Origin: Novosphingobium piscinae
GTDB lineage: Bacteria > Pseudomonadota > Alphaproteobacteria > Sphingomonadales > Sphingomonadaceae
Assembly (NCBI RefSeq): GCF_014230355.1
Contig: NZ_JACLAX010000001.1
Location: forward strand, 186,001 to 250,000
Direction: 5' to 3'
DNA: 64,000 bases
The notes beneath the pieces were generated by a model. That model did no database searches and had not been told where the DNA came from. It saw only the letters and a list, made by a program, of their open reading frames with translations. The translations under genes were made by a program, and so were the position numbers. Positions 42,006-50,327 of the stretch are shown piece after piece (positions within the stretch are counted from its first letter, which is position 1; each line of letters begins with the position of its first letter).

Positions 42006-43107
42006 TCCGCGCGCCCTGCCGCTGGCCGACTGGGCCGAGGCCCGGCTGCGGGATCTTGCTGCGCTCCTCCCCTCCCCCGCACTGGCAGCGCTCGATGGCG
42101 ACCGGCTGCTGGGGATGCGCGCGCGGTTCAATGGCTTCCTCGTGCCGGGTCGTGTGTCAGCCGGTGGCGGCTGTCGCTTGCACCGTACCCGTGACGGCTG
42201 GATCGCGCTCAACCTCGCCCGCGCCGACGACCTCAGCCTGCTTCCGGCGCTGACCGGAATGGATGGGCTTGACCGGGCCGAGCCCGAGCGGCTCACGGCC
42301 GCATTCGCCGCGCTGTCCAGCGATGACCTGCTGGCTCAGGGGCGTTTGCTGGGGCTGGCCATCGCCGGGTTGGACGAGCAGCCGGCCAGTCCCGCGGTGG
42401 TCGAGACGGTGCCGGGGCTGGCCCGGCCAGGCCGCCCCGATCGGGCGCCGCTGGTGGTCGATCTCACCGCGCTCTGGGCCGGGCCGCTTGCCGCACGCCT
42501 GCTCGGGCTGGGCGGAGCGCGGGTGATCAAGGTGGATAGCGCCAACCGGCCCGACCCGCTGCGCCATGGCGATCCGGCGCTGCATGACTGGCTCGACCGC
42601 GGCAAGGAGCACCTCGCACTCGACCTGCGCAGACCCGCCGACCGTGACCGCCTGATCGCCCTGATCCGCGGCGCTAACGTGGTGATCGAGGCGGCGCGTC
42701 CGCGCGCGCTGCACCAGCTCGGGATCGATGCCGAGGCGCTGGTCCGCGAGGTGCCCGGCCTGGCGTGGATCACCATCACCGGGCACGGGACCAGCGGCGC
42801 GGCGGCCGACTGGGTCGGCTTTGGCGACGATGCGGCGGTGGCCGGCGGACTGAGCGCCGCGCTGCGCGAGGCCACCGGCAAGATCGGCTTCGTCGGAGAT
42901 GCCGTGGCCGATCCCCTGAGCGGGCTGGTCGCAGCCGGCGAGGCGGCGAGCCGGCTGGTCGATGGCACCGGCGGCCGGGTGATCGTGGCGATGAGCGGGG
43001 TGGTGGCGGCGGCGCTGGCCGATCGGCGCCGCAGCGACCCAGCGGGCCTTAACGCCAGCCTGCGCCGCTGGGCTCAGGCGGTCGGCACGCCGCTGGCCGC
43101 GGCCTGA
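41995..43107 (+). CDS. CoA-transferase-like protein with rearranged (apparently circularly permuted) domain order
   Basis: About 370 aa. The segment that normally opens a CaiB protein (VVDLTALWAGPLAARLLG..ARVIKVD) begins only at about residue 153, and the nucleophile candidate is Asp278 (VGFGDDAAVAGG). The region that normally follows it, the small domain (RTRDGWIALNLARADD), lies instead at residues 64-79, in front. The protein ends soon after the large-domain helix (GGRVIVAMSGVVAAAL). TTG 41995, overlapping the ligase end, is the best start; no ATG is suitably placed. Either a permuted functional enzyme or a CoA-binding accessory. The 3' end overlaps the convergent crotonase by 34 bp. Confidence 0.75.
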   Translation: MPPDPRALPLADWAEARLRDLAALLPSPALAALDGDRLLGMRARFNGFLVPGRVSAGGGCRLHRTRDGWIALNLARADDLSLLPALTGMDGLDRAEPERLTAAFAALSSDDLLAQGRLLGLAIAGLDEQPASPAVVETVPGLARPGRPDRAPLVVDLTALWAGPLAARLLGLGGARVIKVDSANRPDPLRHGDPALHDWLDRGKEHLALDLRRPADRDRLIALIRGANVVIEAARPRALHQLGIDAEALVREVPGLAWITITGHGTSGAAADWVGFGDDAAVAGGLSAALREATGKIGFVGDAVADPLSGLVAAGEAASRLVDGTGGRVIVAMSGVVAAALADRRRSDPAGLNASLRRWAQAVGTPLAAA

Positions 43108-44081
43108 GCAGTCCCGGCCCAGTCGGGCCCGTCGACAATCCGGTCGACGAGACCCCAGTCCAGCGCGGTCTGCGCCGACATGCGGCGCCCGCTCAGCACC
43201 AGCCGTGCGGTCAGGGCGCGGCCGATCCGGTGGGTCAGCGCCACACAGCCGCCGGCGCCCGGGATCAGACCCATGGCCAGTTCGGGCAGCTGAAACCAGG
43301 CCGAAGGCCGGGCCAGCACGGTGGCGGCGAAGGCCGCCATCTCCAGCCCTGAGCCGACGCAGGCGCCGTGCACCCGGGCCTCTAATCGGCTCGCGCAGCG
43401 CACCAGCGCGTGGGCCGGCAGCGTCTGCCGGCGGATGGCGTGGGCTACCAGCGGATCGGTGGTCGTGCCGAATTCGGCCAGCTCGGCGCCGACCGAGAAG
43501 GCCCGTCCGCGGCCCTCCAGCGTGACCCGGCGGACCGCCGGATCGAGCGCGGCGATGTCGAAGGCCTCGCGCAGCGCATCGCGCATCGCCCGGTCGATTG
43601 CGTTGAGGGCCTGCGGCCGGTCCATCACCACGGCCAGCGTGTCGCCGGTGCGCGTGACCGCGACCGTGCCCGGCGGGACGGGCGCGGCCGCGCCGCGGGC
43701 CGCGCGCCAGTGGCGGTGCTCGGCCCCGCCCTGCAACAGGCCATAGGCGAGCGACTCGGCAACGAGCGCGTCGGTCGGCGGCAGTGCGGCCACGATCCGC
43801 AGCAGCTGGACCAGCACTGCCGCCGCCTGCGGGTTGCGCGTGCAGTTGCGCACGATCAGCGCCGCCTCGGCGTGGTCCGGCACCACGGCGTCGAGCCGGG
43901 GCGCCAGCGGATGGTCCGGCGTGCCGAGACCGATCACCGGAAAGGGCGGCAACGCGCACGCGCCGCCATCGCTCCCGGCCGCCTCGCGGGCAAGGTCGAT
44001 CACAGCCACGGGGAGCGGCGCCTCCGCCCATGGCAGGGCCAGCAGCGCCGCGGCGGGCAGCAGGGGCAGGTCGGGGGCCAT
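43074..44081 (-). CDS. Crotonase-family protein with a 130-residue N-terminal extension
   Basis: A 335-aa protein. Residues from about 140 form a complete crotonase domain: VMDRPQALNAIDRAM, GRAFSVGAELAEF, HGACVGSGLEMAAFA, and FQLPELAMGLIPGAGG with both acid positions occupied (Glu, then Gly-rich). The first 130 residues (PLPVAVIDLAREAAG..VAESLAYGLLQGG) are not a standard crotonase N-terminus; they may be a degenerate second crotonase-like half or a partner-binding module. ATG 44081. It is divergent from the ligase at 44193 and convergent, with a 34-bp overlap, to the rearranged CoA-transferase. Confidence 0.82.
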   Translation of the reverse strand: MAPDLPLLPAAALLALPWAEAPLPVAVIDLAREAAGSDGGACALPPFPVIGLGTPDHPLAPRLDAVVPDHAEAALIVRNCTRNPQAAAVLVQLLRIVAALPPTDALVAESLAYGLLQGGAEHRHWRAARGAAAPVPPGTVAVTRTGDTLAVVMDRPQALNAIDRAMRDALREAFDIAALDPAVRRVTLEGRGRAFSVGAELAEFGTTTDPLVAHAIRRQTLPAHALVRCASRLEARVHGACVGSGLEMAAFAATVLARPSAWFQLPELAMGLIPGAGGCVALTHRIGRALTARLVLSGRRMSAQTALDWGLVDRIVDGPDWAGTAQAAASGVPTA

Positions 44082-44128
44082 CGCGGCCCAGCCTAGCCTC
44101 TTGCCGCGCCCGCGCAAACCGCCGGGGC

Positions 44129-44142
44129 ATCGTCGCCGCGTT
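44129..44142. promoter_or_regulatory. Operator candidate in divergent gap
   Basis: ATCGT-CGCC-GCGTT, the same left half and spacer as at 30080. It lies in the 111-bp gap between the crotonase (-) and ligase (+). A weak TAAGC-TTGC-CCGAT at 44181-44194 overlaps the ligase start codon and may be chance. Confidence 0.5.
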
Positions 44143-44192
44143 GTCTCGGCGGGTGCACTTGTCAGGGCGGGACCGCGCCATAAGCTTGCCCG

Positions 44193-45692
44193 ATGTCGAC
44201 CCCCCTGCCCGCTCTGGTCCGCGCCGCGCTGAATCGTGCGGACGCGCGGCCGGCGCTGTGCTTCGCCGATCGCTGGTATGCCTGGGGCGAACTGCGCGCG
44301 CTGGCCGCGGGGGTGGACGCGGCGCTGACCGCGGCGGGGGCCCCAGCGGCGGCGCCGGTCGGGTTCGTGCCGCGCAACCGGCCCGAGGCGGTGGCCGCGC
44401 TGCTGGCGCTGCTCGCAGCGGGACGCTCGGTGCGGATGATCTATGCCTTTCAGTCGGCCGACCAGATCGCCGCCAGCCTGCGGCGGCCGGGAATCGCCGC
44501 CGTGGTCCTGCACGCTCAGGATGTCGCCCCCGAGATCCTGGCGTCGGCGCGGGCCGAGGGGCTTGGCCTGGTGGTCCTGGCGGAGGATGGCAGCGCTTCG
44601 GCTGAGCTGGCCGCCGGCCCGGCCGGTCAGGCCGTCGCGGCGGAGGCAGCGCCCCGGATCGAGATCCTGACCAGCGGCACCACCGGGCCACCCAAGCACT
44701 TTCCGGTGCCCTACAGCCTGATCGAGCAGCACTTCCTCTCCACCCCGCTGACCCAGGCGCAGGGCGATGCCCCCGAGGCGGCGGCACCGTTCCTGCTCTA
44801 CTTCCCGCTCGGCAACATCACCGGGCTCTATTCGACCCTGCCAACCTTGTTACACGGCCAGCGCGCGATCCTGCTCGAGCGCTTCTCGGTGGAAGCGTGG
44901 CATGCCTATGTCCGCGCCTGGCGTCCGGTCCATGCCGGGGTCCCGCCCAGCGCGGTTCGCCAGATCCTCGAGGCGGATCTGCCGGTGGCCGACCTGGCCT
45001 CGATCGCGCGGATGGGGGTTGGCGCGGCGCCGCTCGACCCCGCGGTCCAGGCGGCCTTCGAGGCGCGCTACGGGATCCCGGTGCTGCTCTCCTATGGCGC
45101 GACCGAGTTCGCCGGACCGGTGGCGATGATGACCGCCGAGCTTCACGCGCAATGGGGCGCGTCCAAGCGCGGGTCGGTTGGGCGGGCGCTGCCAGGCGTC
45201 CAGCTGCGGGTGGTTGACGATACGACCGGGCGGCGCTGTCCGCCCGGCGAGACCGGCCTACTGCAGGTGATCGCCCCGCGGATCGGACCGGAGTGGATCG
45301 CCACCGCCGATCTGGCCTGCCTCGATGCCGATGGCTTCCTGTTCCTCAAGGGCCGCGCCGATGGCGCGATCATGCGCGGCGGGTTCAAGATCCTACCCGA
45401 GACGATCGAGGCGGCGCTGCTGCTGCATCCCGCCGTGGCCGAGGCGGCGGTGACCGGAGTCGCCGATTCCCGGGTCGGCGAGGTGCCGGCGGCCGCTGTG
45501 CGCCTCGTTCCCGGAGCCGAGGTGCCCGCGACCGACGCGCTCGCCGCGCACGTGCGCCGGCACTGCCTCGCCACCCACGTGCCAGTCCACTGGTGGGTCG
45601 GTCCGGAACTGCCCCGCACCCCCTCGCTCAAGGTCGACCGCCAGGCGCTCAAACGATTGTTTTCGGACGCCCTGCCCCAAGGGGAAGGCTAA
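44193..45692 (+). CDS. AMP-dependent acyl-CoA synthetase/ligase
   Basis: A 499-aa ANL ligase. The AMP loop is ILTSGTTGPPKHFPVPYS, slightly atypical after the Lys; SYGATEFAGP, EWIATADLACLD, RGGFKILPETIEAAL and the C-terminal PSLKVDRQALK follow in order. Substrate unknown. ATG 44193 has no clear Shine-Dalgarno, so expression may be low or depend on a leaderless transcript. It is followed by an IclR-type regulator with its own promoter-like region. Confidence 0.88.
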   Translation: MSTPLPALVRAALNRADARPALCFADRWYAWGELRALAAGVDAALTAAGAPAAAPVGFVPRNRPEAVAALLALLAAGRSVRMIYAFQSADQIAASLRRPGIAAVVLHAQDVAPEILASARAEGLGLVVLAEDGSASAELAAGPAGQAVAAEAAPRIEILTSGTTGPPKHFPVPYSLIEQHFLSTPLTQAQGDAPEAAAPFLLYFPLGNITGLYSTLPTLLHGQRAILLERFSVEAWHAYVRAWRPVHAGVPPSAVRQILEADLPVADLASIARMGVGAAPLDPAVQAAFEARYGIPVLLSYGATEFAGPVAMMTAELHAQWGASKRGSVGRALPGVQLRVVDDTTGRRCPPGETGLLQVIAPRIGPEWIATADLACLDADGFLFLKGRADGAIMRGGFKILPETIEAALLLHPAVAEAAVTGVADSRVGEVPAAAVRLVPGAEVPATDALAAHVRRHCLATHVPVHWWVGPELPRTPSLKVDRQALKRLFSDALPQGEG

Positions 45693-45717
45693 AAAACCGA
45701 TAACCTATCATTTTTGT

Positions 45718-45755
45718 TTGACAGCCCTCCCGATTCCAGTGAACACTCCTGTTCA
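45718..45755 (+). promoter_or_regulatory. Promoter-like region and perfect palindrome before the IclR-type gene
   Basis: TTGACA (45718-45723) sits in an AT-rich stretch. Seventeen bases later a perfect palindrome TGAACA-CTCC-TGTTCA (45740-45755) occupies the expected -10 zone, 20 bp ahead of the regulator start. This is the arrangement expected for autoregulation. It is unlike the ATCGC-N4-GCGAT elements elsewhere in the window. Confidence 0.55.
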
Positions 45756-45775
45756 TAAGAGCACGGGAGAGACCA

Positions 45776-46582
45776 ATGAGTGCCACTGAGTCGAACAAGG
45801 CGAAAATCGCCCGTCGAGTCGTCGAAGTTCTTGAATTCTTTGACGAAGATCATCCGCACGCGACTGTCATGGATATCGTCCGCCGCTACAACCGGCCGCA
45901 GTCCAGCACCTCGGAGCTGCTGTCGAGTCTGGTCGGCCTCGGACTGCTCTACAAGGATCCGGTGACCCGGTCGTTCACCCCCACGCCGCGCGCCGCGCTG
46001 CTCGGTTCGTCGGTCCAGTCCGGAGTGGTCCGCGATGGCCGTCTTGCCGGGCTGATTGACCGCCTGTCGGCGCAGACCGGGCTCGGCATCGCCGTTTTCG
46101 GGATGGTTGGGACCACCGCCCAGATCTTCAACTGGCGCCCTGGCAAGTGGCAGCTGCGCACCTCGCAGACCGACGGACTGGCTGGTGGCCAGCACGAAGT
46201 TCTGACCGAGACCGCTGCAGGCCACCTGCTCCTGTCCACCCTGCCGCAAGCGCGCCGCGATGGCCTGCTGCGCCGGATCAATGCCGAGGCACCCGCCGAG
46301 CGCAAGTTCGTGTTCGGCGAGATGGTCGCCCGGATCCAGGCTTGCGCCGACAGCGGCTATGCTGCCGGCGTGGCCGGCTTTGGTTCGATCGCCGACGTCG
46401 CGGCGATGCTCCTGCCCGACCAGCCGGCCGGGCGTCCGCTCGCCATCGGCCTGGTCTACGAGCCGTCGGAGCAGATCAACGCCGACATGCTGCGCACCAC
46501 CTTGGCCGAGGCGATCGCGCGCTGCACCAGCGAGGCCCCGTCGCCGGCGGCCGAGGTTGAGCGCATCGCGGGCGTCGCCTGA
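45776..46582 (+). CDS. IclR-type transcriptional regulator
   Basis: A 268-aa protein with an IclR-like N-terminal winged helix (about residues 10-75: RRVVEVLEFFDEDHPHATV, then DIVRRYNRPQSSTSELLSSL and LLYKDPVTRSFTPTPRA). A C-terminal effector-like part (SAQTGLGIAVFGMVGTTAQIF; TETAAGHLLLSTLPQARRDGLL) follows. IclR members usually control catabolic operons in response to a pathway metabolite. It precedes the amidohydrolase by 34 bp and probably regulates it and itself. It is also one of four candidates for the factor that binds the recurrent palindromes. Confidence 0.85.
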   Translation: MSATESNKAKIARRVVEVLEFFDEDHPHATVMDIVRRYNRPQSSTSELLSSLVGLGLLYKDPVTRSFTPTPRAALLGSSVQSGVVRDGRLAGLIDRLSAQTGLGIAVFGMVGTTAQIFNWRPGKWQLRTSQTDGLAGGQHEVLTETAAGHLLLSTLPQARRDGLLRRINAEAPAERKFVFGEMVARIQACADSGYAAGVAGFGSIADVAAMLLPDQPAGRPLAIGLVYEPSEQINADMLRTTLAEAIARCTSEAPSPAAEVERIAGVA

Positions 46583-46616
46583 ACCATAGACACTGCGGCA
46601 ATCCAGGAGGACACAC

Positions 46617-47885
46617 GTGGCTGAATCCGATCCCGTCGAACTCGCCCAGGCGGCGCGCAAGTACTGGTCAGCCGAAGGATACACCGCCGGCGGTGTGATC
46701 CGCGAGGTCGACTATGCCACGCAGTCTGGGGGGCTCGATCCGAGCCTGGCCGGCATCAAGATCGTCGATACCGATACGCACATCACCGAAGCGCCCGACC
46801 TGTTCACGTCTCGGGCCCCGGCGGCGCTTAAGGCGAAGATGCCCTACGTCCGCCTTGATGCCGATGGCGTCGAACGCTGGTACATCGGCGATCGCAACTG
46901 TGGCACGCTGGGCGGCAACGTCATCCGCGCCGACAACAACAAGCTGCTCGGCCGTCTCGCCTTCCCGACACTCGAGGAGGCTCACCCCGGTGGCCATCTC
47001 GTCCCGGAGCGCCTGCGCGCCATGGACGACATGGGGATCTATGCGCAGATCTGCTTCCAGAACTCAGGGATCACCCAGGCAGGGACACTCATGAGCCTTG
47101 GCGACCCGGAAGTCGCCCTGACCATCATCAAGGTCTACAACGATGCCTCGGCCGAAATTCAGGCGCAATCGGGGCAGCGCATGTTCAACATGGCTCATCT
47201 GCCGTTCTGGAACCAGCGCGAGATGGAGCTGGAAGCCCGGCGCTGCATCGACATGGGCCTCAAGGGCTTTGTGCTGCCCGATACGCCCGAGCGGGTCGGC
47301 GTTCCCAGTTTCAACTACGATTATTGGACCGGCTTTCTCGAACTGTGCGATGCGACCGGGACACCCCTCAACTTCCACCTCAATTCGGCGGTGGACCCGA
47401 ACACCCTGACCTGGGAAGGATTCGGGTTCGAACAGACGCTGTCGGTGGTCGCCACCATGTTCTCGATCGGCAATGCCGCAACCCTGGGCAACTGGATGGT
47501 CTCGGGTCGACTCGACCGGCACCCGAACCTCAAGATCGGTCTGATCGAGAGTGGCATGGGCTGGGTCCCATTTGCGGTCGAAGCGCTGGAACACCAGTTC
47601 CAGGAGATGCTTCCCAGCAAGCGCGACGTTCTGAAGAAGCAGCCGTGGGACTACTTCCGCGATCACTTCATGTGCACCTTCTGGTTCGAGAAGGTTGCTC
47701 CGAAGCTGCTGCTCGAGACGATCGGTGTCGACAACGTCATGTTCGAGACCGACTTCCCGCACCCGACCTCACTTTACCCCGGGGTTCAGGCGCATCTCGT
47801 CGACGTGCTCGGTGGCTACGACTACGCCATCAAGAAGAAGGTGCTGCAGGACAACGCCTCGCGGTTCTACAACCTGGGGCTCTGA
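46617..47885 (+). CDS. Amidohydrolase family 2 (ACMSD-like) metalloenzyme
   Basis: A 422-aa TIM-barrel enzyme of the amidohydrolase-2 group, which contains decarboxylases and hydrolases using one divalent metal. The first metal motif is DTDTHITE (Asp53, His55), a further His is in LNFHLNSAVD, and the C-terminal Asp is in FETDFPHPTSLYPG. Relatives in catabolic clusters decarboxylate or hydrolyse aromatic or cyclic acids. The GTG start at 46617 has a full AGGAGG upstream, so translation should be strong. It is the last gene of the unit, followed by a good terminator. Confidence 0.9.
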   Translation: MAESDPVELAQAARKYWSAEGYTAGGVIREVDYATQSGGLDPSLAGIKIVDTDTHITEAPDLFTSRAPAALKAKMPYVRLDADGVERWYIGDRNCGTLGGNVIRADNNKLLGRLAFPTLEEAHPGGHLVPERLRAMDDMGIYAQICFQNSGITQAGTLMSLGDPEVALTIIKVYNDASAEIQAQSGQRMFNMAHLPFWNQREMELEARRCIDMGLKGFVLPDTPERVGVPSFNYDYWTGFLELCDATGTPLNFHLNSAVDPNTLTWEGFGFEQTLSVVATMFSIGNAATLGNWMVSGRLDRHPNLKIGLIESGMGWVPFAVEALEHQFQEMLPSKRDVLKKQPWDYFRDHFMCTFWFEKVAPKLLLETIGVDNVMFETDFPHPTSLYPGVQAHLVDVLGGYDYAIKKKVLQDNASRFYNLGL

Positions 47886-47908
47886 TCGGCCCAACACCCA
47901 GCAGACCA

Positions 47909-47937
47909 GGCCCCGCCGGATTACCCGGCGGGGCCTC
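47909..47937. terminator. Strong terminator hairpin (bidirectional)
   Basis: AGGCCCCGCCGG (47909-47920), loop ATTAC, CCGGCGGGGCCT (47926-47937): a perfect 12-bp stem between the convergent amidohydrolase and DUF2889 genes. T-run absent, but it is the most stable hairpin seen in the window. Confidence 0.7.
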
Positions 47938-47988
47938 GTGCTATCCGGCGCGGACGTGGCGGGGGGCGATCCGTCCCCGGGCTCAGGT

Positions 47989-48717
47989 TCAGTCTTCGCG
48001 GCGAAGGAACCCGTCGGCGGTGAGATGGTCCAGCGGCTGCCGCTCGCCCCGGGTGAAATCGAGCACCTGCCCGATCCGCTGGGCCACGTGCTTGCGTTCC
48101 TCCTGGAAGGTGTAGCAATTGGGCGGCATCCGGCTGGCATCGTTCTGGCCCTCGGCTGGCAGGCTGCGCCCATGGCCGAGGATCGTGCCCCACTGCAGCA
48201 GCCGTGCCGGCTCCTGCAGCCCGTCCGGCAGCGACTGGATCCACGGACGCAGCTTGAACAGCGAGGCGCCGGCGGCCGCCTCCGGTGCCACCAGCACGTC
48301 GTCGCGGTGCGCCAGTGTGAGCAGGGTTGCGCCGTCGCGCGCGATCTCTGCGTGGCACAGCCCGTCGACCGGATCGCTGACCCGGATGTCATAGGTCAGC
48401 GCAGCGCGGTCGGCGGCATGGGCCGCGGCGAGGAGCGCCAGGTCGTGGAGATGGGTGCAGTTGGCCTGCTTTGCGCCGCGCTGCACCGCCTCTGCCAGCA
48501 GCGTGCCGGTGAAGGTCGCGGCGAGAACCACGGGCGCGCCCGGACAGGTTGACCAAGGCGCCCGCTCCATCGCGCTCTCCACCGCGAGGATCCGCGCACC
48601 ATCATGGCGCAGCGTCACCGCCATGCAGTGGTAGTCGTCCTCCACCGCTGCGCGGACCCTGCCCGGGCCAGGCTCGACGCGGAACCGCCGGCGAAATCCG
48701 GGCGCGCGGTCAATCAC
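47989..48717 (-). CDS. DUF2889 family protein
   Basis: A 242-aa protein of the DUF2889 type. The identifying segment is GAKQANCTHLHDLALLAAAHAAD, with Cys and two His that look like a metal site, followed by YDIRVSDPVDGLCHAEIARDG. Function is not established. The GTG start at 48717 overlaps the stop of the Ltp-like gene by 8 bp, so it is probably translated with it. This family is often seen beside Ltp/DUF35 pairs (general impression), which suggests a role in the same reaction or in delivery of its substrate. Confidence 0.8.
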   Translation of the reverse strand: MIDRAPGFRRRFRVEPGPGRVRAAVEDDYHCMAVTLRHDGARILAVESAMERAPWSTCPGAPVVLAATFTGTLLAEAVQRGAKQANCTHLHDLALLAAAHAADRAALTYDIRVSDPVDGLCHAEIARDGATLLTLAHRDDVLVAPEAAAGASLFKLRPWIQSLPDGLQEPARLLQWGTILGHGRSLPAEGQNDASRMPPNCYTFQEERKHVAQRIGQVLDFTRGERQPLDHLTADGFLRRED

Positions 48718-49870
48718 GGGTGAGGAGCAGCGCGGCGGCCATCGGCCCGCCGCCCGAGGTGGCCACCGCCACCCGCGGATCGCCCCGGACCTGGCGCGCC
48801 CCGCCCTGCCCGCGTAGCTGGACCACGCCTTCGTAAGCGAAGCCGAAGCCGTGCAGGCGGCCCCAGCCGAGCTGGCCGCCGCCCGTGTTCATCGGCAGCT
48901 CGCCGTCAAGCGCGATGCGCGTGCCGCCCTCGATGAAGCGATGACCCTCGCCGACCTCGCAGAATCCCAGCCCCTCGAGCCAGGTGATCGGCTGGAAGGC
49001 GAAACCGTCATAGAACTGCACCAGATCGACGTCGCCGGCCGTGTAGTCGGTGTTGCGCCACAGGTCCCGGCCAGTCGGATAGGCGCTGGCCCATTCGGCC
49101 TGGTCCCACGAATAGCGCTCGACCGAGCCGGCGGTCGCCGCGATCCGCACCGGGATCGAGCCGACCTCGTCGAGCACGTCCGAGGCCGAGACGATCACTA
49201 CGGTCGAGGCATCGGTGAAGCGGTCGCAGTCGTAGAGGCAGAACGGCGACGAGATCATCCGCGCGGCCATGTAGGTGTCCAGTGACAAGGGCTGCTTGAC
49301 CAGCGCGCGCGGATTGAGCGCGGCGTTGCGGTGATCGTTGAGCGCGATCTGCGCCAGCTGCTCGCGGGTCATGCCGTAGCGCTTCATGTGCCGCACGGCG
49401 AACTGGGCGGTCCAGCAGGCGGCGGAGAAGGCCCCGAACGGCGAGACCCACTGCGAATTGCCGGTCACGTCCTTGCGCCGCTCGAGCGGGGGGAACTCCT
49501 CCGGGCGGGCCATCGCCGCGGCCTCGTAGACCGTGCGGAAGCAGATCACGTGGCGCGCCAGCCCGGCCTTCACCGCCGCCGCCGCATCGGCGATGGCGCC
49601 GAGCTGGGCAGTGGCCTCGGCCGCGCCGGTGTGCCAGCGCGTGCGCAGCCCGCAGGCCTCGATCACCTCGTCCACGCCGATCGGGGAAAACCCGAGGAAG
49701 GTCTGCATCTTGCCCGGATAGGTCGCGACCCCGTCGATCTGCGCCAGGGTCAAACCGGCATCGGCCACGGCCTCGCGGATCGCGTCCATGGTCAGACCCA
49801 GCGGCGACCTGGTCAGGCGCACGCCGACCTCCGACATGCCGATTCCGGTGATGTAGGCTTCGCGCGCCAT
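48710..49870 (-). CDS. Ltp-like (SCP-x thiolase-fold) protein, probable acyl-CoA aldolase
   Basis: A 386-aa thiolase-fold protein without the catalytic set of true thiolases: the nucleophile position reads WHTGAAEATAQLG (no Cys), and the GHP motif is replaced by MNTGGGQLGWGRLHGFG. FYDGFAFQPITWLEGLG keeps the aromatic residues typical of lipid-transfer-protein-like members. Ltp2-type proteins of steroid degraders use Tyr residues to perform a retro-aldol cleavage of a 17-hydroxy side chain together with a DUF35 partner, and exactly that partner is encoded one base upstream. ATG 49870. Confidence 0.85.
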   Translation of the reverse strand: MAREAYITGIGMSEVGVRLTRSPLGLTMDAIREAVADAGLTLAQIDGVATYPGKMQTFLGFSPIGVDEVIEACGLRTRWHTGAAEATAQLGAIADAAAAVKAGLARHVICFRTVYEAAAMARPEEFPPLERRKDVTGNSQWVSPFGAFSAACWTAQFAVRHMKRYGMTREQLAQIALNDHRNAALNPRALVKQPLSLDTYMAARMISSPFCLYDCDRFTDASTVVIVSASDVLDEVGSIPVRIAATAGSVERYSWDQAEWASAYPTGRDLWRNTDYTAGDVDLVQFYDGFAFQPITWLEGLGFCEVGEGHRFIEGGTRIALDGELPMNTGGGQLGWGRLHGFGFAYEGVVQLRGQGGARQVRGDPRVAVATSGGGPMAAALLLTRD

Positions 49871-49871
49871 C

Positions 49872-50276
49872 TCAGCCCACCTTCTCGAACAGGGGATACC
49901 AGATGCCGTCCTGTTCCTCGAACACCACCCGGACCGGATCGTCGACATCGACCGCCTCGACCGGGCAGCCGACGATGTTGGTGGTGAGATAGACCCCTGG
50001 CGCATCGTCGAGCCGGACGCGCGCGATCACGAAGGGCACCTCCATGTCGGGCGCCCACTTCTGGTAGTTGATGGTGTAGGTATCGACCTGGCCGGTCCCG
50101 GCGACGGCGTGCGGCGCCACGTTCTCCGACTGGCAGTGGCGGCACACCTCGCGCGGGGGGTGGTTGAAGCCGCCGCAGTCGCCGCAGCGGTGGATGTAAA
50201 GGCGGCCCTCGGCGCCCCCGGTCCAGAATGCGCGGTTGTCCTTGTCGAGCCGGATGCGGGATCTTTGCCAGGTCAT
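49872..50276 (-). CDS. DUF35 OB-fold/zinc-ribbon protein
   Basis: A 134-aa protein with an N-terminal zinc ribbon (CGDC then CRHC, about residues 31-48) and a C-terminal OB-fold (GQVDTYTINYQKWAP; PGVYLTTNIVGC), the DUF35 architecture known from ChsH2 and related Ltp partners. It is needed for activity or stability of the Ltp aldolase in described systems. It is directly upstream of the Ltp-like gene (1 bp). ATG 50276, facing the SDR/fused-ACAD operon. Confidence 0.9.
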   Translation of the reverse strand: MTWQRSRIRLDKDNRAFWTGGAEGRLYIHRCGDCGGFNHPPREVCRHCQSENVAPHAVAGTGQVDTYTINYQKWAPDMEVPFVIARVRLDDAPGVYLTTNIVGCPVEAVDVDDPVRVVFEEQDGIWYPLFEKVG

Positions 50277-50327
50277 GATGCCGACCTTACCCCGGCGCGG
50301 GGCAAAGCCAATCGGCCTGTCCCGGCT

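Noticed and set aside
39924..42296. 790-codon - strand frame across the CoA-transferase/ligase operon
   Set aside because: Composition is that of an antisense shadow (Gln/Arg/Gly-rich), and the + strand holds three well-supported genes.
44181..44194. TAAGC-TTGC-CCGAT as a second operator copy at the ligase
   Set aside because: It overlaps the start codon and matches in one half only; likely chance.
42157..44787. 876-codon - strand frame running past the crotonase gene
   Set aside because: It continues antisense through the ligase at 44193, which has all ANL motifs; only 43074-44081 in a different frame is supported.
48710..49870. Annotation as an ordinary acetyl-CoA acetyltransferase
   Set aside because: The nucleophile Cys and the GHP motif of thiolases are absent, and a DUF35 partner is adjacent, which fits an Ltp-type aldolase better.
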